A stretch of DNA of 64,000 bases from Sphingopyxis microcysteis (GCF_012274265.1 NZ_JAANYY010000002.1:558001-622000); one strand, 5' to 3'. Counted from the stretch's first letter, positions 11,868-20,962 are shown. The notes: generated by a model not told the origin, from the sequence alone. Made by a program: numbers and translations.

Positions 11868-12003
11868 AGGCTTAGTCGGCGGGTCGTGCTTGAAGCACCT
11901 TCATTGCGCATCGTATGGACATAGCAAATTTACCGTTGCCGCCGGACCGGGTTTCGCTGCCGCTCGTGACGCTTCCGCGCGACGGCCGATCGGACGGCCA
12001 CAA

Positions 12004-12708
12004 TCATGTCTCCGCCAGCGTGTCGGCCACGATCCGCCACACGCGCGGATTGATTCCCAAGCCCAGATGCGTGCTGTCGACTTTGATGTTACGGGCGTGC
12101 GCATTGTAGATGTCGACCGCGATGTCGGGGCTGACGATGCCGTCGCGGTCGGAGTAAATGACAGTCAGCGGCTGGGTCAGGCCTTTGAGGTTGCGCGCGT
12201 GGATTTCGCGTTCGATCGCGTCGAAATCGCGGCCGGCAAAGCGCTGCGCGAGCGCGGTATATTTGGGGCCGCCGATGATCGGGGTGCCCATGGTGATGAT
12301 CGCGCGGACCAGGTGCGGGTAGCCGCGCGCGGTTTCGCGGGCGATGACGCCGCCAAGGCTCCAGCCGATCAGGGTGAGCGGGGCGCCGTCGGCCTTGACC
12401 CAATCGGCGGCCTGCGCGGCAAAGCGTTCGACGTCGGCGGCGACGCGGCCCTGGTTGCGCCCCATGCCCCAGTCGCGGACGTGGTAGCCAAGGTGACGGA
12501 GCCAGGCTTCGAGCGGTCGCATCGACAGCTCGCTGGCGCCGTAACCGGGGAGCAGCGCGATCGGGCGGCCGTCGCCGCGCGGCGCGCCGAACAGATGATA
12601 ACCACCAAGGCCATAGCGCAGCATGTCGAACGGCAGTGCGAGTTCCCCCAACTGCGCGCGCCGGGTCGGGGGCTTTAATCCGGTGGGAAGCGGAACGTCG
12701 CGGGGCAT
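12004..12708 (-). CDS. Alpha/beta hydrolase, lipase-like
   Basis: A 234-residue cytoplasmic alpha/beta hydrolase without a signal peptide. The oxyanion region LLPGYGAS, nucleophile elbow GWSLGG (Ser), acidic residue in YSDRDGIVSP and a late His (DSTHLGLG) form a plausible triad. This arrangement resembles PGAP1-/lipase-class-2-like hydrolases that act on esters. A 74-base divergent gap separates it from the DUF1761 gene. The substrate is unknown. Confidence 0.8.
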   Translation of the reverse strand: MPRDVPLPTGLKPPTRRAQLGELALPFDMLRYGLGGYHLFGAPRGDGRPIALLPGYGASELSMRPLEAWLRHLGYHVRDWGMGRNQGRVAADVERFAAQAADWVKADGAPLTLIGWSLGGVIARETARGYPHLVRAIITMGTPIIGGPKYTALAQRFAGRDFDAIEREIHARNLKGLTQPLTVIYSDRDGIVSPDIAVDIYNAHARNIKVDSTHLGLGINPRVWRIVADTLAET

Positions 12709-12781
12709 CGCCTTCTCCCTTTCATATCGTTATAGTTTGTCGCCTCGGCACGGCATTGCAAGCCGGTAAGGGGAGGGGAAT

Positions 12782-13183
12782 ATGGCAAATCTGAACTGGA
12801 TCGCGATCCTGGTCGCGGCGCTCGCGGGATTTCTCGTCGGCGGACTGTGGTACGGGCCGCTGTTCGGCAAGGCATGGATGCAGGAACGCGGGCTGACCGA
12901 AGCGGAATTGCAGCAGGGCAATATGGTGCAGATTTATGGCACCACCTTTCTGCTCAGCATCGTCTCCGCGGTGTTTCTTGGCCATTTGCTGGCGCATTTC
13001 GGTGATATGAGCGCGCGGTCGACGATGATGATTTCGGTCGGGATTGCGCTCGGCTTTATCGTCCCGGCGATCGGCACCAACTATCTGTTCAGTCGCGCGA
13101 GCATGAAGCTGTTCGGTATCGACGCCGGGTACTGGATCGCCTTTTACGCGGCGATGGGCGCGGTGTTCGTGTTCTTGGGCTAG
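12782..13183 (+). CDS. DUF1761 membrane protein
   Basis: A 133-residue integral membrane protein with about four hydrophobic segments (roughly residues 5-28, 52-72, 80-98 and 113-132). The first one contains GFLVGGLWYGPLFGKAW, the hallmark of the DUF1761 family. The strong purine-rich stretch GGGGAGGGGAAT directly precedes the ATG. The function is unknown. Its last bases overlap the end of the convergent channel gene by four bases. Confidence 0.88.
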   Translation: MANLNWIAILVAALAGFLVGGLWYGPLFGKAWMQERGLTEAELQQGNMVQIYGTTFLLSIVSAVFLGHLLAHFGDMSARSTMMISVGIALGFIVPAIGTNYLFSRASMKLFGIDAGYWIAFYAAMGAVFVFLG

Positions 13184-14247
13184 CCGCCCGGTACGCTCGC
13201 TTCACATTCTTCGCAGCGGACGACCTCGACGATCAGGTCGCCGGCGGCGAGGCTTTGCGCTTCGGGTTCCCAAAAGCCGAAGGGCTTGCCGCCGCGATAG
13301 ATACGCAGTCCGCGGCCTTCGCTGGCGAGCTGGTCGATGCTGCGGCCGATTTCGGCCGCCGCGACGGGGCGTTCGCGCAGCTGGACCCGCCCGCCGATGC
13401 TGGCAAGGTCGGCCATATAGTCGGCGACATGCGCGCCCTGCGCCGAGCCGGCGAGCAGCAGCCCGGTAAAGCTGACCGGATTGATGACATTGTTCGCGCC
13501 CGCCTGGCGCGCGAGCAATTCATTGTCCTGGGCGCGGATGACGACGCTGATCGGTACTTTCGGCGACAGGTGGCGGACGGTCAGGACCATCAGGATCGAG
13601 GTGTCGTCGCGCCCCGCCGACACCAGCACCGATTGGGCGCGCGCGATATGAACGTCGATCAGCGTGTCGTCGTTCGATGCGTCGCCCTGCAGCACGTTGC
13701 AGCCCATCGCTTCTGCCTCGGCAATGCGCGTCGGCGATTGGTCGATCACCACGATGCACGACGGATCGGTACCGCGCGCGATCAGTTCCTTCACCGCCTC
13801 GCTGCCGCTGACGCCGAAGCCGAGGACGACGATATGGTCGGTGAGCTTTGCCTGGATGCGGGCCATGCGCCATTTTTCCCATGTGCGTTTGAGGACGAAA
13901 TTATAGGCGGTGCCGACAAAAATGAAGAGCACCGCGATCCGGATCGGGGTGACGATCACAGCCTCGATCAGCCGTGATCGGTCCGATACTGGATGGATGT
14001 CGCCGAACCCCGTCGTCGTCACCGAAATCATCGTGAAATAGACGACGTCGAGAAAGCTGATGTGGCCGTCGTGATTGTCTTTTAATCCCGCACGGTCGAT
14101 CCAGTGCACCAGCACGACGATGCCAATCAGCGCAAAGGCCAGGCTGAGCCGCGCCAGAACGTCGGCCCACACTGGCCATTTGCTCGCACGTTTCAGCGGC
14201 TGAAACCGATGGTGCAGCTTCAGTTTCGACGGCCTGCGATCGCTCAT
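13180..14247 (-). CDS. Potassium channel with RCK/TrkA-N domain
   Basis: The 355-residue protein has a 2TM-pore architecture: a transmembrane helix at about residues 33-50, a pore loop with the selectivity filter TTTGFGD (about 77-83), a second helix near 92-112, then a cytoplasmic TrkA-N/RCK domain starting with HIVVLGFGVSG (nucleotide-binding glycines) and a TrkA-C-like C-terminus. It would be an inner-membrane ligand-gated K+ channel of the Kch/MthK type. The start overlaps the stop of the upstream LysM/M23 gene by ATGA, so the two are coupled. Confidence 0.9.
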   Translation of the reverse strand: MSDRRPSKLKLHHRFQPLKRASKWPVWADVLARLSLAFALIGIVVLVHWIDRAGLKDNHDGHISFLDVVYFTMISVTTTGFGDIHPVSDRSRLIEAVIVTPIRIAVLFIFVGTAYNFVLKRTWEKWRMARIQAKLTDHIVVLGFGVSGSEAVKELIARGTDPSCIVVIDQSPTRIAEAEAMGCNVLQGDASNDDTLIDVHIARAQSVLVSAGRDDTSILMVLTVRHLSPKVPISVVIRAQDNELLARQAGANNVINPVSFTGLLLAGSAQGAHVADYMADLASIGGRVQLRERPVAAAEIGRSIDQLASEGRGLRIYRGGKPFGFWEPEAQSLAAGDLIVEVVRCEECEASVPGG

Positions 14248-15326
14248 CGGGGCGGCAATTGCTTCATCGGATCAACGGGTATGCGATTTTTGCGCAGCTG
14301 GAAATGGAGTTGCGACGTCTGGACCTGTCCGGTCGCCCCCGCGCGCCCGATGACGTCGCCGCTCCGCACCGCCTGACCGCGCTGGACGTCGATCCGCGCG
14401 GCATGGCCATAGGCGCTGACCCAACCGCCGCCATGGTTGATCAGGATGAGCCCGCCATAAACGCCGATCTGGTCGCCGGCATAGGCGACAACGCCGTCGG
14501 CGGCGGCACGGATCGGGGTACCCGCGGCGGCCGCGATGTTGATCCCGTCGCTGACCTTGCCCGGCGCGAGCGGGCCGAAGCGCGCCAGGATCGGACCGTT
14601 CAATGGCCATTCGAAGCGGCCAGCGAAGCGCGCCGGTGCGGCGATCGCGGTGGTAACCGGCTGGCGCGGCGCGGCGCTGCCGGTGGTCGGGCGCGCGGCC
14701 TCGGCCAGTGCGGGCTGGCTGCCGGTGACGATGTCGTCGATGTCGAGGGTGAAGGCGGCGGCGCGGGCGCCGACGTTGACCGGGCCGGGTGGGGCGGGGC
14801 GCGCGTCGGAGGGCAGACGCAGCCGCTGGCCGACGCGAAGGATATAGGGTTCGGCGAGCGCGTTGATCGTGATGATCTCGCCCCAGTCGGCGCCATAGGC
14901 GCGCGCGATGCCGATTCCGGTCTCCCCGGTGCCGACGCGGTGATAGAGGCCGGCGGGGATGCGCAGCAATTGCCCGGCGCGCAGCGTAAAGGGCGGGGTG
15001 AGGTCGTTTTCCAGCGCGATCGCTTCGGACCCCGCGCCGCTCATCTCGCCGATCGCCCGCAGCGTGTCGCCGGGGCGGACGGTGTAGCTGCCTGCGGCGA
15101 CCTGGACCGCGTTGGTCGCGACGGGCTTCAGCGTCCAGGTCGGGCGGGCATCGCCGCCGACGACGTCGGTTAGCACGCGGCGCTCGAAGTCGAAGCTGTC
15201 CGGGAGCATTGTTGGGGCAGGCGCGGGGGGCGCGGGTCGCGGCGGCGGGGTAGGTGCAGCCGGAATGCAACCGGCGAGCGCCAGCGCGCCCAGAACTATC
15301 CCGCCATGATGCCTGATTTGCCCCAC
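14244..15326 (-). CDS. LysM/M23 (LytM) lipoprotein, NlpD-like
   Basis: From GTG 15326 the product has 360 residues: a short signal with lipobox LALAGC, a proline-rich linker, two LysM repeats (YTVRPGDTLRAIGEMSG and YHRVGTGETGIGIA regions) and a C-terminal M23 domain. The M23 domain keeps GINI, YGHA and QLHFQLR, but the first metal site reads DGINIAA where active enzymes have HxGxDI, so it is probably a catalytically inactive amidase activator like NlpD/EnvC. The frame extends to 15404, but that part lies by the palindrome and before the signal. It lies downstream of surE, the classical nlpD neighbour. Confidence 0.87.
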   Translation of the reverse strand: MGQIRHHGGIVLGALALAGCIPAAPTPPPRPAPPAPAPTMLPDSFDFERRVLTDVVGGDARPTWTLKPVATNAVQVAAGSYTVRPGDTLRAIGEMSGAGSEAIALENDLTPPFTLRAGQLLRIPAGLYHRVGTGETGIGIARAYGADWGEIITINALAEPYILRVGQRLRLPSDARPAPPGPVNVGARAAAFTLDIDDIVTGSQPALAEAARPTTGSAAPRQPVTTAIAAPARFAGRFEWPLNGPILARFGPLAPGKVSDGINIAAAAGTPIRAAADGVVAYAGDQIGVYGGLILINHGGGWVSAYGHAARIDVQRGQAVRSGDVIGRAGATGQVQTSQLHFQLRKNRIPVDPMKQLPPR

Positions 15327-15400
15327 GCAAGGCTTTTGCCAAAGCTTTGGGACGGTGGCTAGAACTTCTGTTTCAGTCCGGCACGGGTTTCGTATTTTCA

Positions 15401-15474
15401 TCATCCCGGCGCAGGCCGGGATCTCTCCCCTGCATTGGTCCGCGATGGCGAGATCCCGGCCTGCGCCGGGATGA
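15401..15474. repeat. Intergenic palindrome, family A (ATCCCGGC type)
   Basis: A perfect 25-base inverted repeat, arms 15401-15425 and 15450-15474, with a 24-base loop. The arms begin TCATCCCGGCGCAGGCCGGG, so each arm is itself a small palindrome. The copy at 48927-49004 differs by one base pair in the arm. It lies between surE and the LysM/M23 gene and may form a strong transcript hairpin. Confidence 0.9.
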
Positions 15475-15479
15475 CGAAG

Positions 15480-16253
15480 TTAAGGGGTTTCGGTCCCATA
15501 CGCCCCGCGCAGCGCCGCCAGCGACGCGTCATGCGTCAGGTCGAGCTGGAGCGGGGTGACCGAGATATAGCGGTCGTCGATCGCTTCCAGATCGCTGTCG
15601 TGGCCCGGCGAATGTTCGATGCCGTGCAGCCCGAACCAGTAATAGCGGTAACCGCGCGGGTCGGTGCCTTCGACAATCGAACCCCGTCCATAATCATGGA
15701 AACCCTGCCGCGTCACGCGGATGCCCTGCACATCGGCGGCGGGGATTGCGGGGAAGTTGATGTTGATCAGCGTGCGCGGCGCCATGTCGAGGTCGAGCAG
15801 CGGGCGTAGGACCTTGGCGCCCCATGTCTCGGCGGGTTCGAACGGCACCGTGTCGCCCATGCCTTCCTTCGCATAAACTTGGCTGAGCGCGATCGAGCGG
15901 ATGCCCGCGAGCGCACCCTCGATCGCCGCCGAAACGGTGCCCGAATAGGTGACGTCGTCGCCGAGGTTGGCGCCGCGGTTGACGCCCGACAGGATCAGGT
16001 CGGGCTTTTGGGGCATCAGCTTGCTGATCGCCATCATCACCGAATCGGTCGGCGTGCCGCTGCACGACCAGCGCTGCGGTCCATGTTCGCGAATCCGCAC
16101 CGGGCGTGACAGGGTCAGCGAATGGCCGGCGCCCGACTGTTCCTCGGCCGGGGCGCAGACCCAGATATCGTCGCTGAGCTGGCGGGCGATCGTTTCGAGC
16201 ACGGCCATGCCGGGGGCGTGATAGCCATCGTCGTTGGTGAGGAGGATGCGCAT
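15480..16253 (-). CDS. surE: 5'/3'-nucleotidase SurE
   Basis: A 257-residue SurE acid phosphatase that removes phosphate from nucleoside 5'- and 3'-monophosphates. The N-terminal metal-binding LLTNDDGY, the CAPAEEQSGAGHSLT loop, and SGVNRGANLGDDVTYSGTV are the signature regions. ATG 16253 is chosen because the family starts at MRILLTNDDG; the longer frame to 16310 runs into a palindrome. AAAGAGAAA precedes the start. It lies between serS and the NlpD-like gene, a common proteobacterial order. Confidence 0.95.
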   Translation of the reverse strand: MRILLTNDDGYHAPGMAVLETIARQLSDDIWVCAPAEEQSGAGHSLTLSRPVRIREHGPQRWSCSGTPTDSVMMAISKLMPQKPDLILSGVNRGANLGDDVTYSGTVSAAIEGALAGIRSIALSQVYAKEGMGDTVPFEPAETWGAKVLRPLLDLDMAPRTLININFPAIPAADVQGIRVTRQGFHDYGRGSIVEGTDPRGYRYYWFGLHGIEHSPGHDSDLEAIDDRYISVTPLQLDLTHDASLAALRGAYGTETP

Positions 16254-16272
16254 AATTTTCTCTTTCTCGGTT

Positions 16273-16354
16273 CCGTTCGCATCCAGCAAAGTCGAGATGC
16301 CCATCGGCACGGTGCGAGCTGCCGGGTGTCTCGACTTCGCTCGACACGAACGGG
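16273..16354. repeat. Intergenic palindrome, family B, one arm degenerate
   Basis: The right arm (16329-16354) reads TCTCGACTTCGCTCGACACG followed by AACGGG. The left arm (16273-16297) is its inverted copy with four mismatches in 25. The same element is present with near-perfect arms at 25469-25547. It separates surE from serS. Confidence 0.8.
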
Positions 16355-16377
16355 AAAATGACGTCGGTATAATCTCG

Positions 16378-17658
16378 TCAACTTGAAGGCATCAGGCGGG
16401 TAATCCCGCCCATATAGGGCAGCAGTGCCGTTGGAACGATGACGCTCCCATCCGCCTGCTGATAATTCTCCAGCACCGCGACCAGCGTCCGACCGACTGC
16501 CAGACCCGAACCGTTCAGCGTATGAACGAACTCGTTACCTTTCGCGCCTTCGCGGCGGAAGCGCGTGTTCATCCGGCGCGCCTGGAAATCGCCGCAGTTC
16601 GAACAGCTCGAAATTTCGCGATAGGCGTTCTGGCCGGGCAGCCACACTTCGAGGTCATAGGTCTTGCGCGCCGCAAAACCCATGTCGCCGGCGCACAGCA
16701 GCATCTTGCGATATGGCAGTTCGAGCGCTTCGAGGATCGCCTCGGCGGCGCGCGTCTTGCGTTCCAGTTCGGCGTCGCTGTCTTCAGGGCGGGTGATCGA
16801 CACCAGCTCGACCTTCCAGAATTGATGCTGGCGGATATAGCCGCGCGTGTCGCGCCCCGCCGATCCCGCTTCGGACCGGAAGCAAGGGGTGAGCGCGGTC
16901 ATCCGGATCGGCAGCTCGGCCTCCGGCACAATCTCTCCGCGCACCGCGTTGGTCAGGCTCATTTCCGACGTCGAGATCAGCCAGCGACCGTCGGTGGTCT
17001 GGAACAGATCTTCGCGGAATTTGGGGAGCTGCGTCGTCCCGAACGCCGCCTCGTCGCGGACCATCAGCGGCGTCGCACATTCGGTATAGCCCGCGTCGAT
17101 CGTCTGCCGGTCGATCATGAACTGGCCGAGCGCGCGTTCGAGGCGCGCCATCTGGCCCTTCAGAAACGCGAAGCGTGCGCCCGACATCTTGGCCGCGGTT
17201 TCGAAATCGAGGCCCAGGGCAGGGGCGAAATCGGCGTGCTCCTGCGGCGCGAAGTCGAACGACCGCGGGGTGCCCCAGCGGGCAATTTCGACATTGCCGT
17301 CTTCGTCTTCGCCGTCCGGCACGTCGGCAGCGGGGAGGTTGGGGAGCGCCGCCAGCCGGTCGTGGAGGGCAGCGAGCTGCTCGCGTTCGGCGTCTTCCTT
17401 CGCGGGGAGCACGGCCTTCAGCTCGGCAACCTCTGCCTTCAGCGCTTCGGCCTTGTCCTTGTCGCCCTGCGCCATCGCTTGGCCGATCAGCTTCGACGCT
17501 TCGTTGCGACGTGCGAGCGCGGCCTGGATTTCGGTCTGCAGCGCGCGCACCGACGCGTCCGCGGCCAGGATTTGAGCGGACAGGGGTTCGAGGCCGCGGC
17601 GTGCAAGGTCGGCGTCGAAAGCTTGCGGGTCGTCCCGGATCAGGCGGATATCGTGCAT
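16378..17658 (-). CDS. serS: Seryl-tRNA synthetase
   Basis: A 426-residue class II synthetase that charges tRNA-Ser (and tRNA-Sec where present) with serine. The N-terminal coiled-coil arm (about residues 27-105, rich in Ala, Glu, Lys) binds the tRNA long arm. Motif 2 is [16 protein letters not shown] and motif 3 is [18 protein letters not shown]; the serine pocket strand TSEMSL is also present. Start [11 protein letters not shown] is the standard alphaproteobacterial start. It lies upstream of surE on the same strand. Confidence 0.97.
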   Translation of the reverse strand: MHDIRLIRDDPQAFDADLARRGLEPLSAQILAADASVRALQTEIQAALARRNEASKLIGQAMAQGDKDKAEALKAEVAELKAVLPAKEDAEREQLAALHDRLAALPNLPAADVPDGEDEDGNVEIARWGTPRSFDFAPQEHADFAPALGLDFETAAKMSGARFAFLKGQMARLERALGQFMIDRQTIDAGYTECATPLMVRDEAAFGTTQLPKFREDLFQTTDGRWLISTSEMSLTNAVRGEIVPEAELPIRMTALTPCFRSEAGSAGRDTRGYIRQHQFWKVELVSITRPEDSDAELERKTRAAEAILEALELPYRKMLLCAGDMGFAARKTYDLEVWLPGQNAYREISSCSNCGDFQARRMNTRFRREGAKGNEFVHTLNGSGLAVGRTLVAVLENYQQADGSVIVPTALLPYMGGITRLMPSS

Positions 17659-17882
17659 CGCCGCGCTATGGCGTTGCTGAGCGGGGGGTGCAAGCCCGTC
17701 CTTTCTTGATCCTCCCTGTCGCGCAGCGATGCGGCGGGGGACCGCTTGCGAAGCAGGGGGTGGCGGGGCGGCAAGGGTCGCGCCATCGCCCCTCCGTCAG
17801 CGCTGCGGGCTGTCACCGCCCCATGGCTGCGCTACAATGAGGATCATTATCGCGCCGGGCCGCGTAAGCGGGAGCGGCTCAT

Positions 17883-17912
17883 AAAAAAGGGCCGCCCCGA
17901 AAGGCGACCCTT
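17883..17912 (-). terminator. Rho-independent terminator of the Ser/Gly-rich protein gene
   Basis: Read on the minus strand, AAGGGTCGCC-TTTC-GGGGCGGCCCTT forms a hairpin followed by TTTTTTAT. It lies 48 bases after the stop of the Ser/Gly-rich gene. The remaining sequence towards serS (17659-17882) shows no gene. Confidence 0.8.
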
Positions 17913-17959
17913 CAGTAGGTGGTCTGGGTAAAAGCCCCCCCGGACCGCCAGTGGATTGC

Positions 17960-19237
17960 TTAAGCCGCGTCGGCGTCCTTGTCATTGCGATTGGCGGCGC
18001 GGCGGCGCGCGACCAGCGCGGCGGCCGCAGCGCCGAACAGCAGCAGCATCGGCGGCGCCGGCACTGGGGTCGGGGTGCCCGACGAGGTGCTGGTGGTTCC
18101 GCCGCCCGAGCTGGACGACGAAGACGAGGATGACGACGAGCTGCTGCTCGACGACGAAGACGACGAGCTGGAGCTTCCCGTGCTCGTGCTGCCCGTCGAA
18201 CCCCAGCTGCTGCTGCCGCCGGTCGCGCCCGACGAGGTCGCCCCGCTCGACGTGCTGCTGCTCGACGATGAGGAGGACGAGGAGCTCGACGATGAGCTGC
18301 TCGATCCGCCCGAACTGCTGCTGCTGGAACCGCCCGAGCTGCCGCTCGAGCCATTCGATCCGCCCGAACTACCGTGCGACGAGCTGCCCCAGCCCGAGCT
18401 GCCGTGCGACGAACCGCCCTTCGACGAGCTGCCGCCCGACGAGGACGAGCTGGACGAGGACGACGACGAGGAGGAGCTCGACGACGAACTGCTGCTCGAC
18501 GACGAGGTGCTGACGTTGCCCGACGACGTCGAGACGTTACCCGACGATGTGCTGACATTGCCCGACGAGGTCGAAACGCCGCCGGTCGAGGTGCTGACCC
18601 CGCCGGTCGAAGTCGACACGCCACCCGTCGAGGTCGAAACCCCGCCGGTTGAGGTCGACACGCCGCTCGACGTGCTCACGCTGCCGGTCGAAGTCGACAC
18701 GCCGCCAGTCGAGGTCGAGGTGCTGACGCCGCCCGTCGAGGTGGACACGCCGCCCGACGTGCTGCTGCTGGTCGTGCTGAGGCCGCCGGTGGTCGTCGAG
18801 GTGACCACCACGCTGCCGCCGCCGCCCGAGCTGCTGCCGCCAAAGAAGCCGCCGAAAAAGCCGCCGCCGAAACCGCCGCCGAAGCCGCCGCCGATAACGG
18901 TCACGCCGCCGCCGCTGCCGCCGCCTTCAAAACCGCCGCGCTGCGGGAAGGGCGCGTAAGGGATGGGGGGCAGGGGGATCGTCTGCGTCACGACCTGCGT
19001 TTGCGGGGTCGCGGTGCGGATGACGCGCTTCGTCGTGACGACGCGGCGGATCCGTTTCACCGGCTTGCGCGCTGCATGGCGCTTGCGAACGACCTTTTTG
19101 CCAACGCAGGGCGAACAGGATTTGGCCGTCTGCGCCCGCGCCTTGGGGACATCGGTAATCTGCATCGCGCCGGTGCCGATGAGCGCGCCGCCGCAGGTGC
19201 AGGCGCAAAGCTTGGCGAGGGCCATTCGGACAGACAT
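17960..19237 (-). CDS. Ser/Gly-rich low-complexity protein with PEP-CTERM-like tail
   Basis: The 425-residue product has a hydrophobic, Cys-containing N-terminus (LAKLCACTCGGALIG, possible signal), a basic Lys/Arg-rich segment (about 45-75), a Gly-rich part, about ten tandem GGVSTSTGG / GNVSTSSGN heptad-like repeats, and long Ser runs. The end is VPAPPMLLLFG, a hydrophobic helix and ARRRAANR, which matches the PEP-CTERM sorting layout (Pro motif, membrane helix, Arg cluster) with an extra acidic tail. This suggests a surface protein processed by an exosortase; no exosortase gene is in the window. AAGAGAAA precedes the ATG. The opposite strand is open for long stretches only because of the composition. 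Confidence 0.7.
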   Translation of the reverse strand: MSVRMALAKLCACTCGGALIGTGAMQITDVPKARAQTAKSCSPCVGKKVVRKRHAARKPVKRIRRVVTTKRVIRTATPQTQVVTQTIPLPPIPYAPFPQRGGFEGGGSGGGVTVIGGGFGGGFGGGFFGGFFGGSSSGGGGSVVVTSTTTGGLSTTSSSTSGGVSTSTGGVSTSTSTGGVSTSTGSVSTSSGVSTSTGGVSTSTGGVSTSTGGVSTSTGGVSTSSGNVSTSSGNVSTSSGNVSTSSSSSSSSSSSSSSSSSSSSSSSGGSSSKGGSSHGSSGWGSSSHGSSGGSNGSSGSSGGSSSSSSGGSSSSSSSSSSSSSSSSSTSSGATSSGATGGSSSWGSTGSTSTGSSSSSSSSSSSSSSSSSSSSSSSGGGTTSTSSGTPTPVPAPPMLLLFGAAAAALVARRRAANRNDKDADAA

Positions 19238-19673
19238 AGGTTTCTCTTTCTTTCCCGTTGCAGGTGCGAAGCGCCATCGACCGACACCAATCCCACCTCG
19301 CTATACGCCAAAAGGTCAAAGCTTTGCGAACGCGGCAATTGCGTTAACCGCGTTTGCCTGTCCGACAGCGGGAAAAGAGCGTTGGAATCAACCCAAATCG
19401 CCGTTCTTGTCCCAAAATAGTACGGAAACTGCAATGATTCTATGCGATTGGTTAACCTTCGGCCCTAAACCGGGCTTCGGCGATCGATGCATTGGCGCGC
19501 GATCGGCCGCCCAGAATCACTCCGATCCTTGTGTCCGTTCAGCCGCGCTTCACGCCTCGACGCTATTGGCTGCTTCGGCGCTTGTATCGAAACCAGCGGC
19601 TGGTTATAGGCGCGCCACTCCCCGCGCCGCATGGCCGGTCGCGGGGTGACAGGAAAGGACGCGAGAGCCCCTC
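19238..19673. promoter_or_regulatory. 436-base divergent intergenic region
   Basis: No gene is supported here. The region separates the Ser/Gly-rich protein (minus) from dksA (plus) and is less G+C-rich than average. An imperfect 10-base inverted repeat, GCGAACGCGG with CCGCGTTTGC, lies at 19326-19357 around CAATTGCGTTAA and could be a regulatory site. Exact promoters cannot be fixed by eye. Confidence 0.4.
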
Positions 19674-20135
19674 ATGCCGACCAAGATTGCCGACGTTGGC
19701 GCTGACGCGCTTCGCGAAGCCAAATCAAATCTCGATACGGATTATGTTCCTGGCGACGACGAAGAGTTTATGAACGAGCGGCAGCAGGAGTATTTCCGCG
19801 GTCTGCTGCTCGCCTGGAAAAAGTCGATCCTGTCCGAATCCGAATCGACGCTGGCACATTTGCAAGACGGGCCGCTGCGCGAACCCGATCTCGCTGATCG
19901 CGCGTCGAGCGAGACCGATTGGGCGATCGAACTTCGTACCCGCGACCGTCAGCGCAAGCTGATCGCCAAGATCGATTCGGCGATCCGCCGTATCGATGAG
20001 GGCGAATATGGCTATTGCGCCGTCACCGGCGAGCCGATCTCGCTGGCCCGCCTGCAGGCGCGCCCGATTGCCACGATGACGCTGGAGGCGCAGGAGCGTC
20101 ACGAGCGCAACGAACGGATTTCGCGCGAAGATTGA
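19674..20135 (+). CDS. dksA: RNA polymerase-binding protein DksA
   Basis: A 153-residue DksA/TraR-family protein that binds the RNA polymerase secondary channel and, with ppGpp, retunes rRNA and amino-acid promoters. The coiled-coil region holds the tip DxA-type segment (EPDLADRASSETD), and the C-terminal globular part reads YGYCAVTGEPISLARLQARP. Only one of the four classical zinc-binding cysteines remains; the others are replaced by Thr, Met/Thr and Glu. Alphaproteobacterial DksA proteins lacking the full zinc site are known, so the gene is probably functional. Confidence 0.93.
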   Translation: MPTKIADVGADALREAKSNLDTDYVPGDDEEFMNERQQEYFRGLLLAWKKSILSESESTLAHLQDGPLREPDLADRASSETDWAIELRTRDRQRKLIAKIDSAIRRIDEGEYGYCAVTGEPISLARLQARPIATMTLEAQERHERNERISRED

Positions 20136-20239
20136 CCCGCGCCGGGACAAAAGGCCCGATCTCCGGCGGCAATTTACATTTCGGCAATGGCTGCACTCTA
20201 GTTTCGCGACCCTGACAACAACGCGGGGAATAGGTCGCA

Positions 20240-20629
20240 ATGGATTCGCGTGGGCCGGTATCGGTTGATGAAGAAGTCGCAGCGCTGTCGCGCGGCGCGG
20301 ATCGGGACAGTCTGTTCCTGCAGGCCGGATTGATCCTGCCGGGTCGCACCGATCCGGTGATCGTCCGGGTGCGCAACCTTTCGCCGGGCGGCATGCTGGC
20401 CGAGGGCAAGGTCCGCGTCGAACAGGGCGCGGCGATCGAGGTCGATCTGAAAAATATCGGTCCGGTGCCGGGGCGCGTCGTATGGGCGGGCGAGGGCAAG
20501 TTCGGGATCGCCTTCGATCATCAGATCGATCCGCAGGCGGTGCGTCGTCAGGTGGTGTCGCAGTCCGATTTGCCACCGCATCTGCGGCGTTCGGGCCTCG
20601 AACGGGGGCCGCTGTACCGCCGACGCTGA
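20240..20629 (+). CDS. PilZ-domain protein
   Basis: A 129-residue stand-alone PilZ domain, a receptor for cyclic di-GMP. The conserved NLSPGGM (D/NxSxxG motif) follows the strand VIVRVR, and the beta-barrel strand GRVVWAGEGKFGIAFD is typical. The upstream RxxxR part is not obvious. It lies alone between dksA and the DUF465 pair. The output partner is unknown. Confidence 0.85.
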   Translation: MDSRGPVSVDEEVAALSRGADRDSLFLQAGLILPGRTDPVIVRVRNLSPGGMLAEGKVRVEQGAAIEVDLKNIGPVPGRVVWAGEGKFGIAFDHQIDPQAVRRQVVSQSDLPPHLRRSGLERGPLYRRR

Positions 20630-20678
20630 TGCATCCGGGTTAGGGCAGCATCAGCGGGGCGGTAACGACTGGCGATCG

Positions 20679-20837
20679 TCAGGCGATCGCGAGCATCTCT
20701 TCCTTCACTTTCAGCTTCTGCTTTTTCAGTTGCGCCAGCGCTGCCATGTCGGGCGCGGGGCGCCGCTCTTCATTCGCAATTTTCTCGTCGAGGTTCGCGT
20801 GGCGCGACTTCAGGGCGGAAAGATGCGACGTGCTCAT
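20679..20837 (-). CDS. Small DUF465 (YdcH-like) protein
   Basis: A 52-residue coding frame on the minus strand: MSTSHLSALKSRHANLDEKI, then a charged linker, then LAQLKKQKLKVKEEM. The pattern L..RH..L...I....RP.PD...L..LKK.KL..K..M is the DUF465/YdcH signature, a small antiparallel coiled coil. AGGAGAATGG precedes the ATG at 20837. A second DUF465 gene lies divergently, 125 bases away. The function is unknown. Confidence 0.88.
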   Translation of the reverse strand: MSTSHLSALKSRHANLDEKIANEERRPAPDMAALAQLKKQKLKVKEEMLAIA

Positions 20838-20962
20838 GGGCCATTCTCCTTTTCGACTCGATTGGCAGGTCCGAGTAAATCACGAATCGGCACGAATGTC
20901 GTCGCGATTCGGTCAGCCGGTCCCCGTTGCGGACCAGTGGTGAACGTGGCAGGGAAGCGCGC

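Noticed and set aside
11868..12003. Search for a right attachment site (copy of the tRNA 3' end)
   Set aside because: No stretch matching the tRNA end was found by eye; nothing else recognised in this gap.
18500..18770. Tandem repeats suggesting a CRISPR array
   Set aside because: Repeats are coding, in-frame and uneven, without unique spacers of constant length.
17979..18959. Long open frame opposite the Ser/Gly-rich gene, rich in Asp, Glu, Pro and Leu
   Set aside because: It is the mirror of serine and glycine codon runs; it has no start signals and no domain.
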